Notes: generated by a model from the letters alone, not told the origin. 64,000 nucleotides of DNA from Confluentibacter citreus (GCF_002807055.1 NZ_NIXN01000006.1:124001-188000); one strand, 5' to 3'. Shown: positions 36,876 to 46,364, numbered from the stretch's first letter. Program-made: numbers and translations.

Positions 36876-37809
36876 TCAAGAGGGAAAAAGTATAAGAAGT
36901 AGAGTCTCTGATTTTTATCGAAAATCAGATAGTGGATATTTCATTTTAAGACCTTTTTATAAATTATATGAATTTGGACTTATGCTAATTCCTGACAAAC
37001 TAATTATTCAGAGTAGTTTTAAAAAACATATGGGATATTCGCTTGATTTAGATAACCCTAAAACTTTAAATGAAAAAATTAATTGGTTAAAACTATACGA
37101 TAGAAACGATTTACACACTATAATTGCTGATAAGTTTAAAGTTAGAGACTATGTGGAAAAAAAAATTGGAAAAAAATATTTAATACCGCTGTTATATCAT
37201 ACTAAAAATCCAAATGATTTAAAACCAGAAAACCTACCCAGTACCGGTAATTATATAATTAAAACAAACCATGATAGTTCAGGAGGGGTTATTGTTAGGG
37301 ATCCACTAGTGATTAATTGGAATTATATAAGAAAAAGATTTAAACATTTACTAAAAGAGAATCACTATTATAGTACAATAGAATGGCAATATAAAAATAT
37401 AGAACCGAGAATTGTAGTTGAACAATTATTGACATATGATGACGGAAGCATTCCTGACGACTACAAGTTTCATTGTTTTAATGGTAAATTGGCTTTTGTA
37501 ATGGTAGACTTTGATAGACATTCAAATATACGCACTAGAAACTTATATGATACAGATTGGAATCTGTTACCTTGTAATTGGGGAAGACCAAATGGTAAGG
37601 AACTCAATAAACCAGAAAATTTTGAAGAAATGAAAATGCTTGCAGAAACTCTAGCAAAAGATTTCAAATATGTAAGAATAGATTTTTACTTGGTAAATGC
37701 TAAAATTTATTTTGGTGAAATAACTCTGCATCATGCATCAGGATTTCAAAAATTTTATCAAAAAGAATGTGACGAGAAATATGGTAGTATGCTAAACTTA
37801 AAATCTTAA
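36868..37809 (+). CDS. TupA-like ATP-grasp protein
   Basis: The 313-residue protein resembles the TupA family of ATP-grasp proteins (PF14305): KTLNEKINWLKLYDRNDLH, ADKFKVRDYVEKKIG, the ATP-binding NYIIKTNHDSSGGVIV, and FKFHCFNGK-like DDYKFHCFNGKLAFVMVDF, with FGEITLHHASGFQKF near the end. TupA was named from teichuronopeptide synthesis, where an amino-acid polymer is linked to glucuronic acid. In this locus an amino-acid or amine ligation to a uronic acid is plausible but unproven. Many members are only known from glycan clusters. Confidence 0.85.
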   Translation: MYNQEGKSIRSRVSDFYRKSDSGYFILRPFYKLYEFGLMLIPDKLIIQSSFKKHMGYSLDLDNPKTLNEKINWLKLYDRNDLHTIIADKFKVRDYVEKKIGKKYLIPLLYHTKNPNDLKPENLPSTGNYIIKTNHDSSGGVIVRDPLVINWNYIRKRFKHLLKENHYYSTIEWQYKNIEPRIVVEQLLTYDDGSIPDDYKFHCFNGKLAFVMVDFDRHSNIRTRNLYDTDWNLLPCNWGRPNGKELNKPENFEEMKMLAETLAKDFKYVRIDFYLVNAKIYFGEITLHHASGFQKFYQKECDEKYGSMLNLKS

Positions 37810-37836
37810 TATATAAATCAAATTATACTGAACTTA

Positions 37837-38919
37837 ATGAATAAGACCAAAATATTTTTTATAATACCAACTCTTTTTGCAGGTGGAGCTGAGAGGGTTA
37901 TGTCTTTTGTTTCCCAAAATTTAAAAAAGGAAAAATTTGATGTCACACTTGTTGTTATAGGTTTTGAAAAAGATAGTAAATATCAAATTTCTGGAATAAA
38001 AGTCAGATACTTAAATAAAACCAGAGTTCTGAATTCAATATTTGATATAATTAAACTTATAAAAAAAGAAAAACCTCACATTGTAGTTAGTGCATTATCC
38101 CATTTAAATATAGCAATGGGATATATATCATTGTTGTTCCCTAAAATCAAATTTATTGGAAGGCATACTATAGTTAGTAAAGTAGCAGAAAAATATAAAG
38201 CTAAAAATAGGAATAAATTAAATTTAATAATAAGTCATTTTAGTTCAGGGTATAAGTATTTGGATATAATACTATGCCAATCAAAAGATATGTATAATGA
38301 TATAAAAGATAATTTTAACGTAGATGTACAAAGACTAAGAATAATAAATAATCCTATAACTGATAATTTTAATCTTAAAACTGTAAAAAACAATCCAAAT
38401 GAGGTTGTTAAATTTGTTACTGTAGCAAGATTAAAAAAGTTAAAAGGGCATGAAAGAATTATAAATGCTATTTCAAAATTAAATTTCCCCTATCAATATA
38501 TAATTATTGGTGATGGACCGGAAAGGGAAAACATATTCAACAAAATTAAAACTCTGGGAATTGAAGATAAAGTAATACACATTCCTTACACATCTGAGGT
38601 TTCAAAGTATTTATCAGAAAGTGATTATTATTTGATGGGGTCTTATGCCGAAGGATTTCCTAATTGCTTGATAGAAAGCTGTTCTGTAGGAACTCCCATT
38701 ATTGCATTTAAAGCGCCTGGAGGCCTAGATGAAATAATTGATGAAGGTGTAAATGGATTCATGTCTGAAAGTGAAGAAGAATTCGTTGGTAATATTATGA
38801 AATCAGTAAAAAATCATAAGTGGGATATAAATGAAATTAGTGATTCTGTTCTTAAAAAGTTTAATAAAGAAAAAATCATTATTCAGTACGAAAATTTATT
38901 TATGGATATTCTAAAGTAA
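37837..38919 (+). CDS. Family 4 glycosyltransferase
   Basis: This 360-residue GT-B protein begins FFIIPTLFAGGAERVMSFVS and has VTVARLKKLKGHERI and SYAEGFPNCLIESCSVGTP, where the second acidic residue of the E-x7-E pair is present. It is related to the genes at 34.1 and 38.9 kb but clearly distinct. The sugar transferred is unknown. The gene is A+T rich like its neighbours. Confidence 0.89.
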   Translation: MNKTKIFFIIPTLFAGGAERVMSFVSQNLKKEKFDVTLVVIGFEKDSKYQISGIKVRYLNKTRVLNSIFDIIKLIKKEKPHIVVSALSHLNIAMGYISLLFPKIKFIGRHTIVSKVAEKYKAKNRNKLNLIISHFSSGYKYLDIILCQSKDMYNDIKDNFNVDVQRLRIINNPITDNFNLKTVKNNPNEVVKFVTVARLKKLKGHERIINAISKLNFPYQYIIIGDGPERENIFNKIKTLGIEDKVIHIPYTSEVSKYLSESDYYLMGSYAEGFPNCLIESCSVGTPIIAFKAPGGLDEIIDEGVNGFMSESEEEFVGNIMKSVKNHKWDINEISDSVLKKFNKEKIIIQYENLFMDILK

Positions 38920-38939
38920 AAGACCATAACCTATTTATA

Positions 38940-40088
38940 ATGTTAAACCCAAAACAAAATTTAAGTATCCTAAGTATAACACTTGGAAGAGGTGGTGCTG
39001 AGAAGGTTATCAGTTTATTATTAAAAGAGTTGATAAATGATTATCATGTCACTTTAGTATTATTATACAATGAGATTCATTTTCAAATCCCAAAAGAAGT
39101 TAATGTTGTAATATTAAATAATAAAGAATCAGCACAACCTTTTTATTTAAAAATTTTTGATGGAATCAGGGTGTTTATTAAATACTCTGCATTTTTAAGA
39201 AAGAATAATATTAATTATTCTGTTTCATTTTTAGCCTTTCCTAACCTCATTAATGGCATGGTGGCTATTTTTAACAAAAAAGTTAAAACCATTATAAGTG
39301 AGCGGGGGTTTCCATCAGATAATACTACAAGCAAATTATCGCTTTATATATCAAAGGTGTTTTACCCCATAATTTATAATAGGTGCAACAAATTGTTCTC
39401 TAATTCTGTTTATATAAATGAGGATTTAAAAGATAATTTTGGAATTAAAATTCCTATGGACGTTATATATAATCCTATTGAATTACCAAATGACACTATA
39501 GAACCAAGTAAACTGAATTTTAAAACACATATCCTAAAAGTTATTACAGCTGGAACTTTAAATACTAGAAAAAATCAAATTATGATTATAAAAGCTATTG
39601 AAAGTTCCAATAAAAAATATGAACTTTCCATTTTGGGAGGTGGGCATTTAGATGGGTTTTTAAACCATGAGGTAAAAAATAGACATTTACAGGATCAGAT
39701 TTTTCTTAAAGGCTCGGTTAAAAATGTAAATGAATTTTTGCTTGAGAGCAACTGTTTTGTATTGTCTTCTTTTACAGAAGGTTTTCCAAATGCCTTATTG
39801 GAAGCTATGGCCATAGGATTACCCTGTATATCAACAAATTGTTTATCGGGCCCGTTAGAACTACTTAACGATAATCAACCTATTATTATAAAAAAGGGGA
39901 TGTTTTTTAAGGCTCAGTATGGCATTCTGATTAATAATGATGACCATATAGCTTTAAAAGAAGCTTTAGATTTTTTTCATACCCATCCAGAGGAACGAGA
40001 AAAATACAGTAAATTAAGTTTAGAAAGATCGAGAAAATATCAATTAAAAAGTGTTTATAAAGAGCTTAATCAATTTATAAAAAACTAA
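38940..40088 (+). CDS. Family 4 glycosyltransferase
   Basis: The 382-residue GT-B protein has SITLGRGGAEKVISLLLKEL at the N-terminus and, in the donor domain, VITAGTLNTRKNQIMIIKAI and FTEGFPNALLEAMAIGLP (E-x7-E). An insertion of about 15 residues (NDNQPIIIKKGMFFKAQYG) follows the usual GPLELL stretch. It probably adds a sugar to the repeat unit. asnB-like gene starts 3 nt after its stop. Confidence 0.9.
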   Translation: MLNPKQNLSILSITLGRGGAEKVISLLLKELINDYHVTLVLLYNEIHFQIPKEVNVVILNNKESAQPFYLKIFDGIRVFIKYSAFLRKNNINYSVSFLAFPNLINGMVAIFNKKVKTIISERGFPSDNTTSKLSLYISKVFYPIIYNRCNKLFSNSVYINEDLKDNFGIKIPMDVIYNPIELPNDTIEPSKLNFKTHILKVITAGTLNTRKNQIMIIKAIESSNKKYELSILGGGHLDGFLNHEVKNRHLQDQIFLKGSVKNVNEFLLESNCFVLSSFTEGFPNALLEAMAIGLPCISTNCLSGPLELLNDNQPIIIKKGMFFKAQYGILINNDDHIALKEALDFFHTHPEEREKYSKLSLERSRKYQLKSVYKELNQFIKN

Positions 40089-40090
40089 CA

Positions 40091-41995
40091 ATGTGCGGAA
40101 TTAACGGAATACTATATAAAAAGTCCAGTAGTGAAATTGAAATTACTACTGTTTTAACTAAAATGAATAATCTTATTATTCACAGAGGCCCGGATGATGA
40201 TGGTTTTTTCAAAACCGTTCAGGATTCTTATTCATTGGGGATGAGCATGAGGCGATTGGCTATTATTGATTTGGCATCAGGGAAACAGCCGATGTATTCC
40301 AATGATAAAAAAATAGTCATTGTATTTAATGGTGAAATTTATAATTACAAAGTACTAAAATCTAAATTAGAAAGCGAGGGCATATCTTTTAAAACCTCTA
40401 GTGATACCGAAGTGATATTGAAGCTTTATGAAACCTATGGAACCAATTCTTTTAAATGGTTAGACGGTATGTATGGATTTAGCATCTATGATGAACATAA
40501 AAACAAGTTATTCATTGCTCGTGATTTTTTTGGTGAAAAGCCTTTGTATTATGTCAATACAGGAACACAATTTCTATGGGCATCAGAATTAAAATCTATT
40601 ATCAATATTCTGGACTATAAACCAGAAATTTCCAAGAAAGGTCTTAATTTATTTTTTAGGTTAACTTATATACCGGCACCACATACTATTTACGAGAATA
40701 TATTTAAGTTAGAGGCTAATCATTTTATTGAATATGATTTGTCCACCCATCACATCTCTTTTAATAAAATTAATGAAGAACCCTTACCTAAAGAAACTTC
40801 TATAAGCTTTGAAGATGCAAAAAAGACAGTTAAAGAGTTGGTTTATGATAGTGTAAACACCCGATCGATTTCCGATGTTCCATTGGGTACTTTTCTATCT
40901 GGGGGTGTTGATTCATCGATAATCTCTTTATGCTTGTCTCAAACAACCAATACTAAAATTAACACATTCGCCATAGGTTTTAAAAAAGGATCTGATGAAA
41001 CTGATAAATCGCGACTTGTTGCTAAAATAATTAATAGCGACCATCATGAATTTCTCATTGACGAAGATGACTTAAAACATGATATTCATGATATTCTAAT
41101 AAATTTTGATGAACCTTTTTCTGATACGGCTGCCTTGCCCACCTATTTGGTTTCTAACCGAACACGCCAACATGCAACGGTGGCATTAACTGGTGATGGC
41201 GGAGATGAAGTGTTTGGTGGCTATAACAAATATTATATTGGTAAAATGAACCAGCGATACTCTGATATAATCCCACAAAATATACATAATTACATTCTTA
41301 AATGGTCCAAACCCTTTTTAACCATTAAAGATGACAATAGAGGTTACCGTTTTAAAATTAAAAAATTACTACATGCTGTTAATTATGATGGCGATTTTTA
41401 TTGGGATATTATTTCTTTGGCCAATACCAGAAAACAACTATCTGAAATTCTGGTTCCCTCCTATTTGGAAGATCATTTGTTTGAAGAATACAAAGAGATT
41501 TTAAATATGGAAAAAGCCGAATCTTTGACCGATTTTAGACTTGTAGACAAAATACTAAGCCTTGAAGGAGGTATGCTTCCAAAAGTTGATAGAACAAGCA
41601 TGATGAATTCCTTGGAATGTAGAGCGCCTTTCTTAAATAGAAATTTATGGGAATTTGCCAATACATTGCCTGAAAATTATTTAATGAAAGGCTGGAATAA
41701 AAAACATATCTTAAAAGAAGCCTTTAGAGATCAATTTCCTGATGATTTTCTCGAAAAAAAGAAAAAGGGATTTGGTTCTCCAACAGGAAATTGGTTAAGA
41801 CAAAGCTTAAGAAAGGAACTTGAAAGTTATATTGAGCCTAAAATGCTTGAAAAGCAAGGGATATTTAATAAAGATTTTATAATCAATTTAGTTCAAAACC
41901 ATTTGGATAATAAACAAGATAATACGTTTAGAGTATGGTCTTATTTCTGTTTTCAAAAATGGTATAAATACACGTATCAAAAATCTAGTTCATAG
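40091..41995 (+). CDS. asnB: Asparagine-synthase-like glutamine amidotransferase
   Basis: The 634-residue protein has a class II glutaminase domain with the nucleophile Cys2 (MCGINGILYK), HRGPDDDG and VFNGEIYNY, and a synthetase domain with the PP-loop FLSGGVDSSIISL. It is complete. Homologues inside polysaccharide loci (for example WbpS of Pseudomonas) are thought to amidate uronic acids rather than make free asparagine. Both functions are open; the locus context favours amidation of a uronate. It is packed between glycosyltransferase genes with gaps of 2 and 1 nt. Confidence 0.93.
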   Translation: MCGINGILYKKSSSEIEITTVLTKMNNLIIHRGPDDDGFFKTVQDSYSLGMSMRRLAIIDLASGKQPMYSNDKKIVIVFNGEIYNYKVLKSKLESEGISFKTSSDTEVILKLYETYGTNSFKWLDGMYGFSIYDEHKNKLFIARDFFGEKPLYYVNTGTQFLWASELKSIINILDYKPEISKKGLNLFFRLTYIPAPHTIYENIFKLEANHFIEYDLSTHHISFNKINEEPLPKETSISFEDAKKTVKELVYDSVNTRSISDVPLGTFLSGGVDSSIISLCLSQTTNTKINTFAIGFKKGSDETDKSRLVAKIINSDHHEFLIDEDDLKHDIHDILINFDEPFSDTAALPTYLVSNRTRQHATVALTGDGGDEVFGGYNKYYIGKMNQRYSDIIPQNIHNYILKWSKPFLTIKDDNRGYRFKIKKLLHAVNYDGDFYWDIISLANTRKQLSEILVPSYLEDHLFEEYKEILNMEKAESLTDFRLVDKILSLEGGMLPKVDRTSMMNSLECRAPFLNRNLWEFANTLPENYLMKGWNKKHILKEAFRDQFPDDFLEKKKKGFGSPTGNWLRQSLRKELESYIEPKMLEKQGIFNKDFIINLVQNHLDNKQDNTFRVWSYFCFQKWYKYTYQKSSS

Positions 41996-41996
41996 A

Positions 41997-43133
41997 ATGA
42001 TAAAAAAAAGAATTCTAATGGTAGCCTCTTCAGATAATTCATTAATATCTTTTAGAGGCGATTTTATTAAAAGCATGATAGCACATGGCTTTGAAGTGTT
42101 TGCAGCGGCTCCAGACTTCGAAGATGATATTTTTCAAAAAGTTATCGATTATGGTGCGACTCCCGTAAAATTTAATCTGCAAAGAACTGGAATGAATCCG
42201 TTCAAAGACTTTAAATCTGTTTTGGAGTTGAAACATATTATAAGGCAAAACAACATTGATTTAGTGTTTCCTTATACGGTTAAGCCAGTAATTTATAGTT
42301 CAATAGCAGCTAACTTTTGCAACGTTCCCGTTATATCATTAATCACCGGTTTGGGTTTTACATTTACAGGTTTAACTGCAAAAGCAAGAGCCTTGCAGAC
42401 CCTGAATGAGTTTTTATATAAGCTATCCATTCGTAAAAATAAAGTCATTGTTTTTCAAAATTCCGATGATTGCCAGTTGTTTATCGATAGAAACATAATT
42501 TCCAAAAACCATCCTGTTGGCTTTGTGAGTGGCTCGGGGGTAAACCTAAATTTGTATAAGTATCGAGTAAACGACAATACCACTAAAAAGATACGGTTTC
42601 TTTTAGTTGCCCGATTAATTAAGGAAAAAGGTATCGCTTTATACATTGATGCAGCAACGGTTTTGAAAAAGACTTACCCTGAAGCCGAATTCCACATCAT
42701 TGGACATGCTGGTAATTCACCCTCTGCAATGAAAGAAGATTTGCTAAATGAATTACATGATCAAGGTATTATTGTGCATCATGGCCCCCAAAACAATGTT
42801 CAGGACCATTTATACAAAAGCGATGTGTTTGTATTGCCAACGTATTATAGAGAGGGGGTCCCACGCTCCATTCTGGAGGCCTTATCGGTTGGATTGCCTA
42901 TAATAACAACCAATACACCGGGCTGTAAAGAAACGGTAATACAAAACGAGAACGGTTTTTTAATCGAGCCTCAAAATTTAGAGGCCTTAATAAACGCCAT
43001 GGAATATTTTCTCATCAATCCATCTAAAATAAAGGATATGGGTATTAATAGTAGAAAATATGCTGAAGAAAAATTTGATGTTAACATCATCAATTCCAAC
43101 TTAATAAACATTATAAATAGCGTTTTAAAATAA
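41997..43133 (+). CDS. Family 4 glycosyltransferase (PglA/CapM-like)
   Basis: The 378-residue protein begins RILMVASSDNSLISFRGDFI and has TGLGFTFTG, FLLVARLIKEKGIALYI and REGVPRSILEALSVGLPIIT (E-x7-E). The ITGLGFTFTG region is typical of enzymes that add the second sugar in PglA- and CapM-like pathways, which often pair with a PglC-type initiating transferase, encoded next after 306 nt. It starts 1 nt after the amidotransferase stop codon. Confidence 0.9.
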   Translation: MIKKRILMVASSDNSLISFRGDFIKSMIAHGFEVFAAAPDFEDDIFQKVIDYGATPVKFNLQRTGMNPFKDFKSVLELKHIIRQNNIDLVFPYTVKPVIYSSIAANFCNVPVISLITGLGFTFTGLTAKARALQTLNEFLYKLSIRKNKVIVFQNSDDCQLFIDRNIISKNHPVGFVSGSGVNLNLYKYRVNDNTTKKIRFLLVARLIKEKGIALYIDAATVLKKTYPEAEFHIIGHAGNSPSAMKEDLLNELHDQGIIVHHGPQNNVQDHLYKSDVFVLPTYYREGVPRSILEALSVGLPIITTNTPGCKETVIQNENGFLIEPQNLEALINAMEYFLINPSKIKDMGINSRKYAEEKFDVNIINSNLINIINSVLK

Positions 43134-43196
43134 TAACGAGCATGAAGTTATATCACCAACTGCAAGCTTTTGATAAATATTCCATACATGAATAAT

Positions 43197-43276
43197 GTAT
43201 CGAGAATTAAATTTTTAATTTTGAATAGTTCTCGATACAAAATACCTCGTGCCTTGGTATTTCACTCGAACTGACA
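43197..43276 (+). repeat. Nested-palindrome repeat, copy E (left-truncated)
   Basis: The left outer arm is missing. The inner stem TGTATCGAGAA/TTCTCGATACA is present, the right arm pairs AAATACC with GGTATTT, and the unit ends ACTCGAACTGACA. Confidence 0.75.
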
Positions 43277-43310
43277 AGCAAACTAACTAAAATACAATTA
43301 ATAACCTAAA

Positions 43311-43410
43311 TGTCACTTCGAGTGATTTTCGAAGCATGAAAAAATTATATAGAGAAGCTCATTTACCAAAGTTCTCGATACAAAATTCCGAATAATATTT
43401 TCACTCGAAC
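43311..43410 (+). repeat. Nested-palindrome repeat, copy F (right-truncated)
   Basis: Starts TGTCACTTCGAGTGA with a left arm as in copy B, but the inner stem is partly decayed and the unit stops at TCACTCGAAC without the final TGACA. Confidence 0.75.
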
Positions 43411-43439
43411 ATATATTCAACAATAATAATAGTTTAAAA

Positions 43440-44063
43440 ATGCTCAACATGTTATATAAAAATGTTATTAAAAGAATCATGGATTTGGTTATTGCTTTCA
43501 TAGCGTTAATCTTATTGTTTCCCATTTTTTTAATCGTGTTTATTGCTCTAACCATTTCCAATAGTGGTAAGCCCTTCTTTTTTCAAATCCGTCCGGGCAA
43601 GAACGAAAAGTTATTTAAAATCATTAAATTCAAAACCATGAATGATAAGAAGGATGCCCAGGGGAATTTTTTGGATTTTGATAAACGGGTAACAAAGTTG
43701 GGAAAATTTGCAAGGAAGTATTCCCTTGATGAAATCCCTCAGTTATTCAACGTGCTTAAAGGCGATATGAGCTTGATTGGTCCAAGGCCCTTAATGGTTG
43801 AATATTTACCTTTGTACAACGACACACAAAAACGGCGACATGAAGTAAAACCCGGCATTACGGGTTGGGCACAGGTAAATGGCAGAAACGCCATTCTGTG
43901 GGTTAAAAAGTTTGAGTATGATGTTTGGTATGTTGATAATGTATCTTTGATGCTTGATATTAAAATACTGCTATTAACCATAAAAAAAGTGATTGTTAAA
44001 GATGGGGTTAATAGTTCGGAAAATTTAAATATGACTACGTTTACTGGTGGCGATAATGAGTGA
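43440..44063 (+). CDS. PglC-like undecaprenyl-phosphate sugar transferase
   Basis: The 207-residue monotopic phosphoglycosyl transferase has a membrane hairpin helix (about 14-38), KFKTMNDKKD, DEIPQLFNVLKGDMSLIGPR and GITGWAQVNGRNAI. This is the PglC form, which often uses UDP-diNAc-bacillosamine, in line with the dehydratase/aminotransferase pair at 21-24 kb. ATGs at 43440 and 43449 are both possible starts; the second gives MLYKNVIKR. It probably initiates the repeat unit. The following gene overlaps by 8 nt. Confidence 0.92.
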   Translation: MLNMLYKNVIKRIMDLVIAFIALILLFPIFLIVFIALTISNSGKPFFFQIRPGKNEKLFKIIKFKTMNDKKDAQGNFLDFDKRVTKLGKFARKYSLDEIPQLFNVLKGDMSLIGPRPLMVEYLPLYNDTQKRRHEVKPGITGWAQVNGRNAILWVKKFEYDVWYVDNVSLMLDIKILLLTIKKVIVKDGVNSSENLNMTTFTGGDNE

Positions 44064-45126
44064 GAACATGGTAAGAAAAGAAGGCATTGGGTCGTATTTT
44101 CATTTTGAAAAACAGAAGCGTTTTAAGGATGTCTCGGTTCCGTTGGATTTGAATTATACCCTATTTTACACCGGTAGGCATGCCCTTTTGTATATTCTAA
44201 ATGAGATTAATCATTCTGGAAACCTCTCTAAAATTTGGTTTCCCAATTATTATTGCCAACATACCTTAGGTTGGATAAAAAAGTCGTACCCCAATATTCA
44301 TATTTACGACATCAATCCCTTTGAGTTTTCATCTGATGTGGTAAATGTTAATGAATTCGCCACTAAAAACGATGTGGTTTTAATTAATAATTATTGGGGA
44401 TTGAGCAGTATGAAAACTAATGCCGATGATGATGGCCCTACTATTATTGAAGATCATTCCCATGGTTGGTTAAGTGATGCTGGTTTACATAGTACAGCCG
44501 ATTATTGTTTTGTATCCTTACGAAAGTCCTTGCCCATTCCGTTAGGAGGCATGTATTGGAAACCCAACGATGCAAGACCTAAACTTGGTTTAAATTTTAA
44601 AACAGATCCACATTTTTACAAGATATGGGACACCATGTTACATGCCATGACATTGAAATCGGACTTTATTGCTGGCGACACTCATAGTAATAGCTCCACA
44701 TATTTGCCCTTATTTTATGAAGTTGAGGAAGCTTTAAATGTATATACTGATTTTGTAGAGTTAACAGAAGAGCACAATCATTTTATTGAATCCTACTTAC
44801 ATTTTAACACCAGGAAAATAAAAGAAACCCATCTGGATTATTTATATACAAAATTACAGGATACGGCATATTTTAAAGTTATTAAAAGATCTGGTTTTAC
44901 TGCATTCGGGTTCCTCTTGCTTTTTAAGGAAGCCACGGATTATAATGATTTAAAGCAATTCTTAGTGGCTAACAAGGTGTATCCGTCATCCTTATGGCCT
45001 GATAACCATCTAGATGTAGAATGGCGTTATTTTTTAAATATCCATATTGATTATAGATATACTTTAACAGATATGGATAGCATTATTTCTTTAATACACA
45101 CCTGGTTAAAACATAAAATGGCATGA
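44056..45126 (+). CDS. Divergent PLP-aminotransferase-fold protein
   Basis: The 356-residue protein looks like a distant DegT/type I aminotransferase: FYTGRHALLYILNEI stands where the PLP phosphate loop is expected, IIEDHSHGW resembles the EDxAxA aspartate motif, and VSLRKSLPIPLGG has a lysine in the place of the Schiff-base lysine. It is too different for a firm family call. I start at ATG 44056 (8-nt overlap with the transferase) rather than the in-frame GTG 44047. Its stop overlaps the next ATG (ATGA). It may amine-modify or acylate a sugar with the following GNAT protein. Confidence 0.7.
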   Translation: MSENMVRKEGIGSYFHFEKQKRFKDVSVPLDLNYTLFYTGRHALLYILNEINHSGNLSKIWFPNYYCQHTLGWIKKSYPNIHIYDINPFEFSSDVVNVNEFATKNDVVLINNYWGLSSMKTNADDDGPTIIEDHSHGWLSDAGLHSTADYCFVSLRKSLPIPLGGMYWKPNDARPKLGLNFKTDPHFYKIWDTMLHAMTLKSDFIAGDTHSNSSTYLPLFYEVEEALNVYTDFVELTEEHNHFIESYLHFNTRKIKETHLDYLYTKLQDTAYFKVIKRSGFTAFGFLLLFKEATDYNDLKQFLVANKVYPSSLWPDNHLDVEWRYFLNIHIDYRYTLTDMDSIISLIHTWLKHKMA

Positions 45127-46364
45127 AAAACAACCCGTTTCTTTCCAACATATTTGTGTCTACTTGGTTAAAACATTTTAACGATTCCAAACCCGCATTT
45201 ACCTTTAAGTTTATAAAAGAGGTTGCTTTTGTTAAAAACAAACACCTCCCTTTATATGTAAACGTTGGTAAAAACCTAACCAATGGCATTGGCTATACAT
45301 TGGACGAAAACGAAACCGACTTTAAAAGCAAGGTTTTCTTTATTTATGATATTCCAGAATACTTTGAGGTTCACAATCAGCTTCATGGCTCTTTAAAGTT
45401 GAAAACCGTAAGGCAATATGTGGGCTACTTGGCAAACCTAAACACCTATAAAAGCATTGAAGATTATTTGAGTGATCAGTTCAGTACTAATAGCCGATGG
45501 AAAATAAAAAAATCCAAACGGCGATTGGAAGCTTGCTTCAATATACGATATGGTGTTCTATATGGACAAGACACACTTAAAGATGACTTTGATTTCGCTT
45601 TTGGTTATTTCCATAAACTTTTGGTAAAAAGATTCACTGAAAAACAAATAAACAACCATTATTTATCCCAAAAAAAATGGACGTATTTACAGGATGTTAT
45701 CTATCATATGATTTTGGAAAACAAGGCCGCGCTCTTTGTGATTTATAATGATAATATACCCATTTCGGTATATTTAAATTATGCATCCCCTACTATTTTA
45801 TATTCTGCTTTACCTGTATTTGATCCAGATTACTCGAAATTTAATATTGGTTATATAGATAATATAAAACATATAGAATGGTGCATTGAAAATAAGATTG
45901 ATATTTTCGACTTTTCCAAAGGTGATTACGATTATAAAAAACGCTTGGGAAATAAGGCGTATCATTTTGATTATCACATATTATATGATTCCAAATCCAT
46001 ACTAGCGACAGTCATTGCACAATTTATTTTTCTATATTTTAAGGGCAAGCAATATTTAAGGGATTTAAATATCAATGTCTTATTCCATAAAGCCATCTAT
46101 TTTATAAAAGGCAAAAAAAATACCATAATCCCTTTAGATTATGACAGTATTGAAATAGACAAGCTGCCCCCTGAGGATACCTTAATTAAAAGGGATTTCA
46201 GCAGTATTTCTAATGAAGCCATGAAGAAATTTTTAATAGATTTCTTATATAAAAAATCTGAGTCTATTAATACCATCTCCATATTTGAGGTTAAAAACGC
46301 AACCCATACGTATATTGTTCAGACGAAAGATGGTATCGAAAAAATTAGATGCCATAGTAAATAG
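45123..46364 (+). CDS. GNAT/BioF2-like acyl- or aminoacyltransferase
   Basis: The 413-residue protein carries a BioF2-like acetyltransferase domain (PF13480 type) in about residues 110-300: SRWKIKKSKRRLEACF, then IDIFDFSKGDYDYKKRLGNK, matching the family FDFgrGdxxYKrrwg. Such domains are found in polysaccharide and cell-wall clusters and transfer acyl or aminoacyl groups. It overlaps the PLP-like gene by 4 nt, so the two probably act together. About 110 C-terminal residues have no domain I recognise. It is the last gene of the plus-strand arm. Confidence 0.75.
   Translation: MKNNPFLSNIFVSTWLKHFNDSKPAFTFKFIKEVAFVKNKHLPLYVNVGKNLTNGIGYTLDENETDFKSKVFFIYDIPEYFEVHNQLHGSLKLKTVRQYVGYLANLNTYKSIEDYLSDQFSTNSRWKIKKSKRRLEACFNIRYGVLYGQDTLKDDFDFAFGYFHKLLVKRFTEKQINNHYLSQKKWTYLQDVIYHMILENKAALFVIYNDNIPISVYLNYASPTILYSALPVFDPDYSKFNIGYIDNIKHIEWCIENKIDIFDFSKGDYDYKKRLGNKAYHFDYHILYDSKSILATVIAQFIFLYFKGKQYLRDLNINVLFHKAIYFIKGKKNTIIPLDYDSIEIDKLPPEDTLIKRDFSSISNEAMKKFLIDFLYKKSESINTISIFEVKNATHTYIVQTKDGIEKIRCHSK

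Larger units (their letters stand above)
43134..43439. other. 306-nt repeat-bearing spacer
   Basis: No gene is seen. It is largely made of two truncated copies of the nested-palindrome repeat (E and F) separated by a 34-nt spacer similar to those at 28 kb. Copy F ends 30 nt before the sugar transferase start, so the promoter of that gene, if any, lies inside or against a repeat. Confidence 0.7.

Noticed and set aside
40091-41995. Housekeeping asparagine synthetase as sole role
   Set aside because: The fold and motifs fit AsnB, but the tight packing between glycosyltransferases makes a glycan role likelier; the symbol is kept only for the family.
43137-43200. Terminator or tRNA in the gap before the PglC-like gene
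   Set aside because: No U-tract hairpin and no cloverleaf with tRNA consensus nucleotides; the structure is the nested-palindrome repeat.
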